A stretch of DNA of 64,000 bases from assembly GCA_905250115.1 (NCBI GenBank), contig CAJNOI010000160.1, positions 62,001-126,000 of the forward strand, read 5' to 3'. Shown here piece by piece: positions 11,887-24,393 of the stretch. Source of the stretch: Adineta steineri. Taxonomy: Eukaryota > Rotifera > Eurotatoria > Adinetida > Adinetidae. The number at the start of each line of letters is the position of its first letter. Position 1 is the first letter of the stretch. A model generated the notes under the pieces. It was not told the origin of the DNA and searched no databases. It saw only the letters and a program-made list of their open reading frames with translations. The translations under genes were made by a program, and so were the position numbers.

Positions 11887-12434
11887 TTAATTTTCATCAT
11901 CACCATCATCAAATTTTTGATATTGTGAATTGTATGGAAATCGTTCAAGACCAACATTTTTAGCACAATTTTGCATAAGTTTATAACCACAATAATATCG
12001 TGCACGAAATTCAGGTACATCATCTAATCCACTCACACAATTTCTCATTGTTGTTGCTAATGCATCTATTGAAAATAAACAAAAAAAAATCTTATATATT
12101 TTTCTTTCAATCTTTCTCACTTACAAATACAGGCTGGATTAATTTTATTTGTTGCTTCATTAAAACATTTACCATATTTCTGTGGTATATTTTGTAAAGA
12201 ATTAACAGTATCATAACATACATTTACATAATCATTTCGACGTGGAAATTTTCTTAAACCCTATTTATAATATAATTTCAAAAACACAATTATTTCTAAG
12301 AATAAAAAAAAAGTAAAACTTGCATAATAAAATTCCTGACATGTTGCAGCTCTACAATGAAAATTATCGAATGCCATTGCATCAATGGAAAATATCATTG
12401 ACAATAAAATTAATGTTACACAAAGCTTTTCCAT
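11887..12434 (-). CDS. secreted cysteine-containing protein, tandem paralog A
   Basis: Three exons (12434-12324, 12260-12125, 12065-11887) encode 141 aa with an N-terminal signal peptide (MEKLCVTLILLSMIFSIDA). The family pattern seen in all three copies is C..CR.FYYGL, then DT...LQ.I, GKC, PC, C and YCGYKLM..CA..VGLE. Conserved Cys pairs suggest a disulfide-bonded extracellular protein. No named family is recognised. The first intron starts with GC (GCAAGT) rather than GT: cutting there keeps frame with both paralogs, whereas the nearby GT would shift frame into a stop. This copy has an extra acidic C-terminal tail (QKFDDGDDEN). Confidence 0.8.
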
Positions 12435-13099
12435 ATCTCTATAAATTAATTCTAATCTTTTATAATAGGATTATCTTATCTTTGGTATGTAAACATCTAC
12501 GTGTTTAAAACAAAAAAGACCGAGTGATATAAATATGTTCAGGGATCAATAAGACTAAAAACTCATATAGCTAATATATATATATATATGAACCAATAGA
12601 AATAAATTGTGCTAGTTTTAACGTGTATCTCTCAAACGAAAGTGTGAAGAAGTTTCTCTTTTTTTTCTTAAAAGAATACTCATGCAGAAATAAATGATGA
12701 CTATTCAAGAAGTTTCTATTTTCTCAAAAACAAATTTTTACATGATCTATATTTTTATGAGTTGAAGAACTATATGATGATAAAACGTTAATAGAATGGT
12801 ATTTTATGTTTTCCACACACGCACTTCATTTATTATTCAATAAAAATGGAATAATCGGTATAGTATGATGCACAATTAACTATGAAATATATGCTTTACA
12901 TTTATTTTGAACATCAATACTTGAATACAAATGATATAGTTATATATATATATATGAACATCATATATCTGGTTTATTTTATTCAGTAATGAAGATTTGT
13001 TATTAACAATATACAAAGATTAGAAATTAAATCACATTATTCAACACAAAAAAAAAGAGTATCGTATTGTTTTTAGAAATGTCATAATATTTAAAATCA
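12435..13099. other. spacer between paralogs A and B
   Basis: About 660 bp of AT-rich sequence with two short TA microsatellites (near 12573-12588 and 12942-12955). A TA-rich tract lies upstream of copy A and may serve as its promoter. No gene is seen. Confidence 0.5.
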
Positions 13100-13624
13100 C
13101 TAATCCTGTGGAACATTCTGAAGACCAACATATACAGCACAATATTTCATTAATGTATAACCACAGTAATGTCGAGCGTCTTTCTCTGGTACACCAGACA
13201 ATCGTTTTATACAGTTTTTTATAGTTTCTTGTAATGCATCTTAAAAATAACATAAAACAAATATTATCTAAAAACAAAACTAGTAAACAATTAAATAGAC
13301 ATACAATAGCATGGTGGATTATGTTGTTTATTATCATCAATACATTTGCCATGTTTACTTGAAATATTTTGAAGAGCATAGATAGTATCAGTATATACTT
13401 CTTCATATTCTTGATAACGTGGATAATGTTTTAATCCCTATGATATTTGAAGAGAAGAAGAAAAAAATAAGATTTGATTTGTTGAAATAAAAAATATTCG
13501 ATTAATTTACATAATAAAAATCTCGACGTGCTTGAACGTTACAACTAACATCATTAACAAACATCGTATTTATTAATGAGATGATAGTAAATAATAATAG
13601 TAAACATAATAATAACTTGGCCAT
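13100..13624 (-). CDS. secreted cysteine-containing protein, tandem paralog B
   Basis: Three exons (13624-13511, 13437-13305, 13239-13100) encode 128 aa. The signal peptide is Leu/Ile-rich (MAKLLLCLLLLFTIISLI). The mature part shows RRDFYYGLKHYPR, ALQNIS, GKC, PPC, CIKRL, then YCGYTLMKYCAVYVGL near the C-terminus. Intron positions and phases (0, then 1) match copies A and C, so the three arose by tandem duplication of an already split gene. One Cys found in copies A and C (in VCYDT/ICLDT) is Tyr here (VYTDT), so one disulfide may be missing. A TATATAAG lies about 73 bp upstream of the ATG. Function unknown. Confidence 0.8.
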
Positions 13625-13696
13625 CTTGAAAAAATATTATTTTATTTAGACTTGAAGCAAACAATGTATATAACTGACAAGTATTTGATCTACAGT

Positions 13697-13704
13697 CTTA
13701 TATA
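13697..13704 (-). promoter_or_regulatory. TATA box of paralog B
   Basis: TATATAAG on the minus strand, about 73 bp upstream of the start codon of paralog B. The position is plausible for a core promoter with a short 5' leader. Confidence 0.4.
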
Positions 13705-15168
13705 GGAGAATAGTTTATGCGTGGAATGTATCGATTTACGTGCAAAAGGGATGGGAAAAAAAGTTATTACCATATTCATAAAAAACGTCTAAATATCAAG
13801 GTTATCAAATACGAAAGTAAACAAAGTAGTAGTTATGTGGTCTTTTTCATTTGAAAAAATGTAATATTAATCATATCGTACACTGACTTATAGATAATTC
13901 ATTTTGTTTTCTTATTATAGTTCTATGGGAAGAACCTTTTCTAATTCTTCATTCCCATACGGTTCTTTAAAAAAATAAAGGTTGGGAGAAATAAGTAAAT
14001 TTTATACACATTCACTTTGCCTTAGTCATATCAATAGCGTCATCTTCAGTCGCTCATACCGATACATATTTATATCAGCATTAGAAAAACTATTTTTATT
14101 ATTAATTTAACATAAAAAATCCAAAATAAGATAGAACGAATTTTGAGAACATTAATTTTATTTTTATTCGTCTTTCTATGACGACAAGAATAAGGAAAAA
14201 AAGGCGTTTCCGTTAGATATGACTTCCCATTTTTGAGTAGATAATTATTTCCTGAATAATTGTATTTATCTAAGAAATAATTAGAATAAAATATCTGTGT
14301 TATAAAATACTGAAGGACGTTGTATATCAATGACGTCAAATGATATTATAATTCAAAAAAAACAAATGAGCCCACTCAATTCAGGTTGATATTAAATTTG
14401 CATATAGATCAATATGTAAACTGCATCTACTAATAAATAATTATTTAATTTAATTTTTATAAAGTTTCGTTTCTTATGAATGAAATTTTGCTATTATTTC
14501 CAATTTACTGATCGTACCCAATTGTTGAAGTCAACTTTAATTAGAGAGAACAAATTGTTTGCATGAATTTTTTTAACAGTGATTAATCATGCGTTGGTCT
14601 TCAGTATTCTTCATGTTAACAAATGTACTGAAAACATATTTAATTTTAGTAAAAATGTTTTTTTAATCTCTATCATCAGTATTATGTTTATAAATAACTT
14701 AATATGTTAAGCTTTTGATCGTTTGGAACACACAAAATCATTAAAGCTATTCGTTAAATATTAAGCCGATTTTTGTACATAATAATTATGTTGATGATTA
14801 AACCTGATTTTGCATGTTAAACAGCTAACATCTTCTAGTCTATTTTTATAAGAGAAAAGACCTTGCATATAGTTCATCTAATCTTGTGAAATTTAAGTCC
14901 TTTTATAAGCATATGTACTGTAGCTATTGAAATAGAAAAAAATTGGTTGAACATCTCATTATAACTGAATGTGTCTTTTTTTGCTTATGCTATAAGAATA
15001 GTATTCATATTATTTAATAATGATAACATTTAAGTATTTGTCGTTTATTTTTTAAATCTGATCATCAACGAATGTTAAAACAAAATAAACAATAGTTAAA
15101 TAATAAAAACTTTGTTTTAAATTTTAAAATAAAAATCCATGTATCCATATAGAATTTTTCTCTATTTA
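13705..15168. other. spacer between paralogs B and C
   Basis: About 1.5 kb of AT-rich sequence with no convincing exon. A frame at 14070-14339 has no splice structure or domain and is not called. Confidence 0.5.
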
Positions 15169-15687
15169 CTAAATAAAATTCAATGGAACACCTTCAAGAC
15201 CAAGATGTACAGCACAATATTTCATTAGTGTATAACCACAATAAAAACGAGCATCTTTTTCTGGAAGATCATACATTCGTTTGATACAACTTTTTATAGT
15301 TCTTGCTAGTTGATCTTAAATATAAAATAAAAAATAAATGTAAGAAAAACAAATAAATGAAAACTAAACTTACAAATACATGGTTTATTTAATTTGCCTG
15401 TATCATCATGAATACATTTACCCATATCACGTGGAATTGCCTGAAGAGCAAAAACAGTGTCAAGACAAATTTGTTCATATTCTTTACGACGTGGTCGATC
15501 TTTTAATCCCTATAATAATAATTTAATAGATAAATAAAAGATAAAAATATTTACATACATAATAAAAATCTCGACATGTTGGTATTTTACAATGAAAATC
15601 ATCAATAGCAATACTATCGACTGACCATAAACTAATTGATAATAACATAAATAGTATTAACAAAACAATTCTCATCGTTGAAAACAT
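15169..15687 (-). CDS. secreted cysteine-containing protein, tandem paralog C
   Basis: Three exons (15687-15559, 15509-15374, 15314-15169) encode 136 aa. The signal peptide includes RIVLLILFMLLSISLW; a second in-frame ATG at 15675 could be the true start. The mature protein begins IDDFHCKIPTCRDFYYGL, close to copy A (FDNFHCRAATCQEFYYGL), and ends KYCAVHLGLEGVP, closer to copy B. It therefore keeps all the Cys positions and bridges the two. The role is unknown; extracellular location is inferred from the leader and the Cys pattern. Confidence 0.8.
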
Positions 15688-17930
15688 TGTTTATAAATTT
15701 ATTTCTATGTAGTATCGATAGACGACAGATACAGTTTTGTTAACCTTAACTATTTAGTTATGGAACAGTACACCGTGTGACATAGATCTATGTTTCAAAA
15801 GAAATATAACAAGAGAGAGAATTCAGAAAATGTTTGTTTATATAAAAGATACAGAAGAATGATCGTAATATCTAATGTTATTATTGTCTAGAAAGATACG
15901 CGTATGTACATGCCGTGTGGATATACCAGCATAATCATTCATTAACCTCGTGTTTTCGTATTATATAATTTTCGATGTGAACTGTTAGTTCGATTAGTGA
16001 AAGAATAACATCATTTTTTTCAAAGGTCACTATCACCCAATTTTATATCAACGTATTATCTATTATATAATCGATATTTTAAGTCAATAAGTGTTAATAA
16101 AAGTTTACTACTAAATTCTTATTATCTATAACTTCATAAAACCAAAAAGAGAGCACATCGGTTTTTTACTTTATTATAAAGCTTAATCTTTTAACAGGTG
16201 AATTGTGACTAGGTAAGTTCTGTCAATACTGATAACATAGTCAGGTGGGCCGTGATCAAGACTATCATGTATGAGGATCAGGTTAACAATACTGGAATAA
16301 TTCACGTGTAGTATGATTGAATCAAAGATCGTTTAGAACATTCTCTCGACCACTAACGATTTTAAAAAATTCTCTTTCACAAATTCTAGAATTTACGGAT
16401 AAATTGTTAGAGAGCGCTCTCTTGCAAGATATATTACATTCTCTATAAATGTATATGTATATGTATATGTTCTTGCTTCTTTCTTTCTTTCTTTTCTTCT
16501 CTTCGGATTATCTATATTCATTATATATATATCTAGACCATTCTTTGTTTTTCGTTCATGAGAACCATTGAAATTCTCCTTTTCTTTCTTGTTCTACTTT
16601 TTCTTTATTTATTACGCAGTTAGAAAAAGAAAATACATGCGTCAGTTTTGTTTGTTATGTTACTTAAACTTAACCTGGAATAGTCCGACATTGATCCCAT
16701 CTATGCAGTGTTATCACAATTTCTAACAGAATCACTATCTCTCGTTTATTATAGTTATATAATCAGAAACAGAAAAGTAGAACATCTACGTCCTCCCACC
16801 CATTGAAGGATTAGTTTCAAAGAAAATTATCAAATAAAACAACACAAAAACTTTTCCTCAAAATCTTCAGATGATGATAAATGAAAAAACTTTACCTTTG
16901 AAGCTTGATATAGTTTTTTGAAAATCGAAAACCTATTCTATGTTTAACAAAATATAACGACTGATTTTTTTTAGGTGTATCGTTTTTGTACAAAAGTAAA
17001 TCAGAAGAATAATGATTATATTTAAAATTTATGTTAGTAATCGAAATGGAATTCGCTATCTGTACTCAAATTTACATAGCAATTTGATTGCATACATTTA
17101 GGTAAATATAGTCAAATAACTATGAGTACATAGATAGATAGATAGCATGAATTAATTTGTAAAAATGAAATTATATCAGTCTTACATACATTTAATTATT
17201 AGCATATGTGAAATATCTTAACTTCATAGTAGTTTTACTTTATTAGTTCGTTATGACATCCGCAAAAAAAATGCATAAAATATGTATTACAATTGCGTAT
17301 AATATATAGAAAGAACTTAATTTTCAATAAAAATCAAAGCAATTTACAAATATTTCTTTCACTGAAGAGCGTTTAATATTCAACGAATTTACGTTTTAAC
17401 CATTTAGTGTTAAATTAAGAGCAAATACAATCAAATTAGTGTAGGTATGTATTATAAATGGACTCATTTAATCTGCAAGTATAAATAAACAACAGCACAC
17501 GGAAGATTAATTATCGTCTTTTCATAAAGAGTATTACGTTGGACTAAGTGCTGATTAATCTTATACGTTTTACAGTTTATATGCAAGTTAATTGTGAAAA
17601 AAAATATAGTAATTTTTGTTCTATAATTAACTAATAGAAAAAACCTACAATATAAAGGTAAAGTAAAACGGTTTTTCATATATGCGCAGTTTGTACTTTT
17701 TTTTTGAATATCATAAAGAGAGTATTATCTTTATCTTAGTTTTAATCCAATGATGTCTATTTATTGACTCTATTTAATATTCGATTATCAAAAAAGAAGT
17801 TTAATTCAATCTCATATTAGTTTTGCTACAACTTTTTCTTATAGTAAAATATATGTAGCGTTTAAATGATTGAGTCAATTTATGGATAACAATAACAATT
17901 TTATTAACGAGGAAAAAAAATAATAATATT
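15688..17930. other. intergenic region
   Basis: About 2.2 kb of AT-rich sequence with no exon that can be supported. It contains a GTATAT microsatellite at 16451-16470, CT-rich runs near 16470-16500 and a short AGAT repeat near 17130. The less AT-rich patch at 16190-16310 has no recognisable coding or RNA structure. Confidence 0.5.
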
Positions 17931-18974
17931 CTAATACAATGATGCATGTGTTTGATTTGATCTTGGTTTTTTAATTTTCTCTAAATTTTTCATTAGAATA
18001 TCATGAACACTTGTCTAAAAGAAAAACAAAATATATAGTAAATATTAGAAATGAAAATTTTGTTTCTTTTACATAATGATTTCGAAGTTCCAATGCAATG
18101 AAACGTAATGAAACAAATTGTTTCTCATCTAATGATTGAACACTTCGACGATAATCTTCTACATGTGGATATTTCACAACTTTTTTAATAAGTTCACCAC
18201 GAGAAATTAAATATTTGCATGTTAAATCAATATATTGTGTTACTTCAGTTTCTGATGTTCGAACTTCAGCTAATGAATCCTTAAGAATTAAAATAAAAAT
18301 CTTAAATAACAAATTTTTCTTTTTGAAAATATTTACTTCTTGTACACCAACACCAAAATTATTTCCATCTTCAACTTTGGGTATCATCAATTGTATCCAT
18401 AATTTAATAACAGCAACCTAAATAGCATATTCATTTAATTAAATAAAATATAATATTTATATACGTACACTATCAAGAAAATGAAGAATATATGGTCGAA
18501 GTTTATCTTCAAGAATTGATATAAGTGGATTTGATGGAACTGTACCATTAAACACATAAACAGGTGATTGAATAGTATTATCTATTAAATCTGTTTTATG
18601 AGATTTTTTTGTGCCATTATTATTATTATTTTTCGCTGATATTGAATGATGATGATCCTTTAATTAAAAATATAAAACTCTTCTCTACGAGAAAGAGAAT
18701 AAAAACTTACGTCAGTTGAATTTATATTCTTGTTATTTGTTAAATGAGCAATAATATCATCAGCTGTTGGTAATTGAACTTCAGCACGAATCTTTGATAC
18801 TTCATTAAAGGATAATGCTTCACTCTGAAAAGAAATAAAATAGGAGATGCAAATGAGAAGACAAAAATATTAACAAACCGAACAAAGTGTATCAAGTTCA
18901 AGTGCTTTTTCAGGAAATTCATTTCGAATCAAATGTTCAGCTGAATCCTTAATTTTTGTTGCATAATCATCCAT
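17931..18974 (-). CDS. PSME3: proteasome activator complex subunit 3 (PA28-gamma / REG-gamma)
   Basis: Five or six exons encode roughly 245 aa. The first (18974-18879) is MDDYATKIKDSAEHLI and onward. PA28 hallmarks are clear: LMIPKVEDGNNFGV, the activation-loop region before VRTSETEV, KYPHVEDYRRSV, LDEKQFVSLRFIALELRN and a C-terminus ending HASLY. PA28-gamma forms a heptameric ring that docks on the 20S proteasome and promotes ATP- and ubiquitin-independent protein degradation, mainly in the nucleus. The usual family insert between helices 1 and 2 is present and rich in Asn, Lys and His (DHHHSISAKNNNNN). A TTTTTCCTAG acceptor-like sequence lies about 28 nt upstream of the ATG. Confidence 0.92.
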
Positions 18975-19135
18975 TTTTTTAACACTTGATGATTGCCTAG
19001 GAAAAATTTATCTAAAAATAGAAAATTATTTCTTTATTTCAACTTTTGTTTTCAAATGAAATCAAACACAGAGATAAATATGAACTGTTATAGAACGAAA
19101 ATGAATTGACATTTCGTATTTATTTATTCATTTAA

Positions 19136-22100
19136 TTATTCAGTAGTTTTCTTTTTTCTTCGTTGAGCATTTTTTTTCTTAGTTTTTTTTCTTTTCTTTT
19201 TATCTTGATTATTTTTTTCTTCTTGTTTAACAATATTTCGACGTTTTCGATTTGCTGGAATTGTTATATCAATATCAAAACAACCTTCAATAAAAGAAAT
19301 TTTAATTAAGAAAATATTTTTAAATAAAAATTTTTATTACGTTTATTTCGTGGACAAAATGTTAATGGTATACGTTCGAAATCAACATGGTATGGTAGTA
19401 GTAGAGATGGCGTTAAAGGAATCCATGGTACAGTAAGACAATCAGATTCAACGAGAAGAGCATTTGATTCAAATGGTTCAGAATGAAGATCGAATGTTTT
19501 TCTAAAGTAAATAATAAAATCATTTGTTTGATAATTAAAAAATGCTGTAGAGATACGCAAGTTTTCTATCAAGATTAATATTTAAAATTTATTCAGTGGC
19601 GGATCTAAGATTTTGGCTAAAAACTATTTTTTGAGTCCAATCGAAGTAGTGTGAACCTATTTTCTCGTTCATTTCTGCTGCAAAAAATCGAAAAAGTTTT
19701 CTGAAGGAGGGGGGCGATCGCCTCCCTAAATCCGCCACTGAATTTATTAGACAAGTTGAGACTATTTGAATAATTATATTCTTACTCATTTGATTCGTTG
19801 GATGCTGTTTGATAAAGATAAAGTTTATCTTCATTCAATGGACATGATAATAAATATTTTTTTGGCTCTAAACTAAACACAAAAACAATCATAGTTTTAT
19901 CTAATTGATTAATTAAATAGATTCTTCATACCTTTGTAAACCATATAATAATCCATATATTTTCGTTATTGCTTTTAACATACTAAAATAATATATAAGA
20001 TAAAGAAAAACTAAGTACTGAAAAAATATCTTACTCAATCTGACATTCTTTAAGATTTTGATCAATATTTTCATATGTCATTTTTTCTACTCTGAGTAAT
20101 TGTTGAGTAAAAACATTGATTCGTCCTAATAAAACACTTGCTCCATGTCTTAAATAAGATTCAAACCAAATTAATCGATATTCTTTATCTGTAATTTGTT
20201 CTAAACCAAATTGTGGTTGATATTCAAGTTTTGAATAACATGTTACTAATTCATCATCAGTATTATTTGAAAGATTATTTTGACAATATCCATGATGACT
20301 TGAACGTATTAATATTTGAAGTGTACCTAATTGCCATAAACAATACTCGTAATTACCTTGAATAGGTGTTGCAAGTTTAACAGAACTAACAATAGGTACT
20401 AAAAATAAATAGATATTATTATTTATTTTTGTTTGTTTTATTAAGAATTAAATAACCTGGTCCATTTTCAAGATCATTTGTTGAATTGTCTGAATTATTA
20501 GTTTCTCGGTCTTGAAGAATAGGTGCTGAATTAATTATTTTTTGTTTGGATTTAATAAATAATTTTTGTTGTTGTTCAATATCACCATCTAAATATTATT
20601 TTAATTTATGATTAACAAAAAAAGGATTTATTCATTTACCTGTATCAATAATCATTGCACCTTCATCGTCATCATCATCATCATCATCTGTTATTTCTTT
20701 TTCTTCTTGTTTCTCCGTTGGTTTAACTGATGATTGTTCATTAGTTTTAGTTTTTATTTCCGTTATCTGAAATTCGGTTTTATTATTAAAACTAGTATAA
20801 ATAAATGGATTATCAGTTGTTTCTCGTTTTCCTCCAGTTGTTGATAATAATAATGAACGAAATGATCGTTGAAAATATTTACTATTTAATTCACGTTTTG
20901 TATAAACACGTTGACGTAATGGTTTATCAATAAAAATAACTTTTTTCTTAGTTAAATTCGGATTATCTAATGTTTCAAATTGAAATTCTCGAATTGATAC
21001 TGGTAGAGTCATAGGTGATGCTGATGAAGATGTAGAAAACAATTCAGTTAACAGATAGAAACTTGATTTTGATAGAACAACATCGATCGATGGATGTTGT
21101 GATAGTATAGCAAGAAGATTTGGATCATCAACTAAATTCTTAAAATTAAATTAAAATCATTTTTCAATTAAATCTTATATCTTTTGAAATATCTTACAGT
21201 TAATCGATACTGTGGATTAAAACGATTTGTTATAACTCGATCATGATTGTCACTACATTTAACATTGAGTTTTTCAATATTCTCTGGAATAGTTAATAGA
21301 GGTATTGTACCCTAAAGTAAAATTCTATAATAGATAATTTTTTTAACAAAATAGTTTTGATATACCAAACGTAAAACAGTTGATAGATTGACGAATGTAA
21401 CAGGCGTTAATGAATCATATGAATTCAATGGAATAGTCATATGATGTGAATATAATTGGTCGAGCGAACTTGTTCGTTTAAGTAATAGATCTGTTTTATG
21501 TTGTAACCATGTCTATAAATATTAAAAATAATATGAAATTTACTAATAAGAATTAATTAAAAACCTGCATAAATTTTTTAATAAATGGTTTAATTGATTC
21601 ATAATCTCTAGTTAAATGTTTAGTTGCATATTCTTTGGCAAATTGATTAAACATTCGATGTTCATTTAGTAATAATCCATTCATTCTCTATGTAAATGAA
21701 AAAAAAATATTTATCGATTTATTTTTGATGTAATTTACTTTCATATTTTTTCCTCGACTTGTTTTCTTCTGTGATTCTTTTTCGACATCATTAATTAAAT
21801 ATCCATTATTAATATCATAGAAAACATATAAACCCATTCGTTGTTGATCAAAATCAAGTGTTGATAATTTATCCGTAAAATAATCCAAATGAAATGGATA
21901 TATTCGATTAATATGTGAACGAAATTGTGCTGCAGAATATAATTTTATTTCACGTAAATCTTTTTCAATCGTAGGATCTTCTGATTCTTGATTAACAACT
22001 GAATTAGATTCGGACGGATTTTCTTTTGGAACAGTTGATACTATCGGTAATTCTATAAATAGATCAAAACAATAAATTTAAGTAAACTATATGAAAATAA

Positions 22101-22324
22101 TTACTTGAAATATCGTGAGTAATTTGTCGGAAGGATATTGAATTTGTAATCCATTGATCATGATGCTCAGATTTAATAGATGATTCACTAATAGAATAGA
22201 AGAAAGAAAACGATTAAGAGAAATAATTCTAGAAATAATAATACTTTTGATCTTTTCTGTTGTTATTTTCTTGAAAGATACGAACAATATTATCAATATT
22301 AATCGTTTCAGATGAATCCGCCAT
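19136..22324 (-). CDS. ICE2: little elongation complex subunit 2 (ICE2 / NARG2)
   Basis: About 13 exons starting MADSSETINIDNIVRIF at 22324 and ending in a Lys/Arg-rich tail (KKKRKKTKKKNAQRRKKKTT, then E and TAA). The C-terminal half matches the NARG2_C pattern: YEYCLWQLGTLQILIRSS, LIWFESYLRHGASVLLGRI, YLLSCP, and VPWIPLTPSLLLPYH followed by ERIPLTF. ICE2 is part of the little elongation complex that, with ELL, supports RNA polymerase II transcription of snRNA genes in the nucleus. The middle carries an acidic Asp run (EITDDDDDDDDEGAM). The basic tail could be a nuclear localisation signal. One intron carries a MITE. Assignment rests on remembered family motifs, so it is probable rather than certain. 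Confidence 0.72.
19586..19748. mobile_element. 147-bp hAT-like MITE with 8-bp target duplication
   Basis: The element at 19594-19740 has terminal inverted repeats: CAGTGGCGGATCTAAG at the left and the inverse of CAGTGGCGGATTTAGG at the right (14 of 16 match). It is flanked on both sides by the identical 8-mer AATTTATT (19586-19593 and 19741-19748). An 8-bp target duplication and CAG-type ends are diagnostic of hAT superfamily elements. It has no coding capacity and is GC-richer than its surroundings. It sits in an intron of the ICE2 gene, so it should be removed by splicing. Confidence 0.9.
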
Positions 22325-23107
22325 TTTAAAAATAAAAGAAACATTGCAAAACTTGATGACATTATATAGAAGGACGACTATGAAATATCTTTGTTCTCTT
22401 AAATTTAATTTTCCTATTCGTCTTTTTTACTATTGGCTAATTTCTATGTAACAAATAAAATCAAAAGACTAGTTGTCGCTTTTAAATAATTGAGTTCTAT
22501 TATCAACCTATTAATTTCGATACATTAGACATCATTTAAAGCATACAGATTAATGATTTCAAACTATGGGAATGTAGACCACTTGACAGTAGTGTTGCTC
22601 ATCGAACCAAATTAATGTGTATATTTTCATTGAAGTAGTTTAAGAGGAGAGTACATGGACTCGGTCATATCGTAGCTCAATTTAAATATTGTAACTTACT
22701 TTGATCCATCAGATTTTCTTTAACTGAGTCGAATAATCAAAAGTTTTTAGATACAAAACCTATGATGAGTATCTAGAGATGATAATTTATCATTAATAAA
22801 ACTTGATTGAATATTAACTAGGATATACCTCTTCAATATAGCAACTAAAGTCTTGCGTATTCATCTGACACAGATGAGCAATTCTACAGTTCAATCTAAT
22901 TTTACTTTTTACCAGTTTTTGACACTCTACGAAAAGGAAACATGAAACGAATTAACTATACAACACAATAAATTGGCATTGTGATGACTTCTGTTAATAA
23001 AAAAAAGTTTTACAAGATCTAGTTTCATTTATTCCGACTTCCTATTTATTCATGAATTATAATAGCAAAATACATAATAAAAAGCGAAAAAATTTAATTG
23101 CATTTTT
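22325..23107. other. intergenic region ICE2-cathepsin
   Basis: About 780 bp of AT-rich sequence with no supported exon. It should hold the ICE2 promoter and the cathepsin 3' UTR. Confidence 0.5.
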
Positions 23108-24336
23108 TTATACAAGAGGATAACTTCCTGTGCTTGCGATACCACATTGATTATTTTTGTTTCGACTCATCCAAACATATCCTTTCATACCCCATGAATC
23201 TCCCCAGGAATTTTTCACAATATAATAATCTTGATTAGTTGTACCATTATTGAATGTATCATATCCCACCACAACAAATGAATGATCAACATTTGTTGTT
23301 GAACAGTTAGGTTCATCATAGACACCTGATGAATAAAACTGAAATGAACTTCGTGAAGCATCAATTGCTGTGGATATTGGACCTATTGTAGCAACAGCTA
23401 TTTGTAAAGCAGTTTCGTTTCCTACTGGAAGATCAACAAAACCCTATATGATAAAAATAACAATCAATCTTAAACAATATAAACATAAACTACTAACTGT
23501 ATCAGTAGCTCCTATAGTATCTTTTTTAAAACGACATGCTCCTTCTACTGCTTCATATGGATAACTATCCGCTGTATCTATACCACCATTTTCTTTAATG
23601 TATTCGAATGCATAATCCATGAGTCCACCATTACATCCATAGTTACCAAAACTTTGTGAACAATCCATCAAGTTCTGTGCTGATAGATGTACTAAATTTC
23701 CTGTTTTAATGGCATGTTGTCCTTCTAAAGCACCCGTAGCAGTAAAAGCCCAACATGAACCACATTGCCCTTGATTTTCAATAACTGTAGTCACTGCACC
23801 TTTCTTTCTCCAATCTAATGAATATCAAAAGACTTAATCCTAACGCTTTTTATAGTATTCAAAATACTCACCAACTGCAGCTGGTATATCAACATTTGAT
23901 GGTGGAGTAAATTTTTCCGATGAATGTTTCTCAGAAGATATTTTTAGACCACCTAACATCGTTTGAACAAATTCTTTATGTGTCTAAAAATTAAACAAAT
24001 TGTATCATATATCATTAAAATAATAAAATTAAATAATATACCATATCACCAAATTGATTGATTTTAAGTGTATATGAATGAAGACCTAAATCAGCTTCAA
24101 AATTATGTCGATTAATCATATCTACATTGTTTTTGAAAACACTCAGACTAAATATACACATTTTATCGTATTTCAACAAACAAATTTGATTATTCTTACC
24201 GATATTGTTCTTCTCGAGCATTAACATAGTTTTTTTGATGAATACGCTTAAATAAATTCCAGATCGTTAATGATTGATCACCATTTGTTGCTTGGATACT
24301 ACCAATGACAACAATGAAGAAGAATATTAAATGCAT
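23108..24336 (-). CDS. cathepsin L-like papain-family cysteine protease
   Basis: Five exons encode a preproprotein of usual length (about 330 aa). The signal peptide is [16 protein letters not shown]. The propeptide includes the ERFNIN-type helix region and INQFGDM. The mature enzyme starts near [15 protein letters not shown]. Catalytic residues are visible: Cys in [10 protein letters not shown], His in [12 protein letters not shown] and Asn in YIVKNSWG. The oxyanion Gln (QGQ) and the [13 protein letters not shown] motif typical of the L subfamily are also present. The His motif reads DHS rather than the usual DHG/DHA. It probably acts in lysosomes or gut lumen. A TATATAAAA box lies about 50 bp upstream of the ATG. 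Confidence 0.93.
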
Positions 24337-24384
24337 AAAAACAGAATGATATTGCAAAACTAATATTTCGTATAAAAACCTTTA

Positions 24385-24393
24385 TTTTATATA
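24385..24393 (-). promoter_or_regulatory. TATA box of the cathepsin L gene
   Basis: TATATAAAA on the minus strand, 49 bp before the start codon at 24336. This spacing is similar to that of the SH3b and F-box-like genes in this window. Confidence 0.45.

Noticed and set aside
18215-18421. Plus-strand ORF over PSME3
   Set aside because: Shadow of the minus-strand PSME3 exons; no independent support.
19589-19834. Minus-strand ORF covering the MITE
   Set aside because: It is intron plus MITE sequence in one open frame; the ICE2 exon boundaries exclude it.
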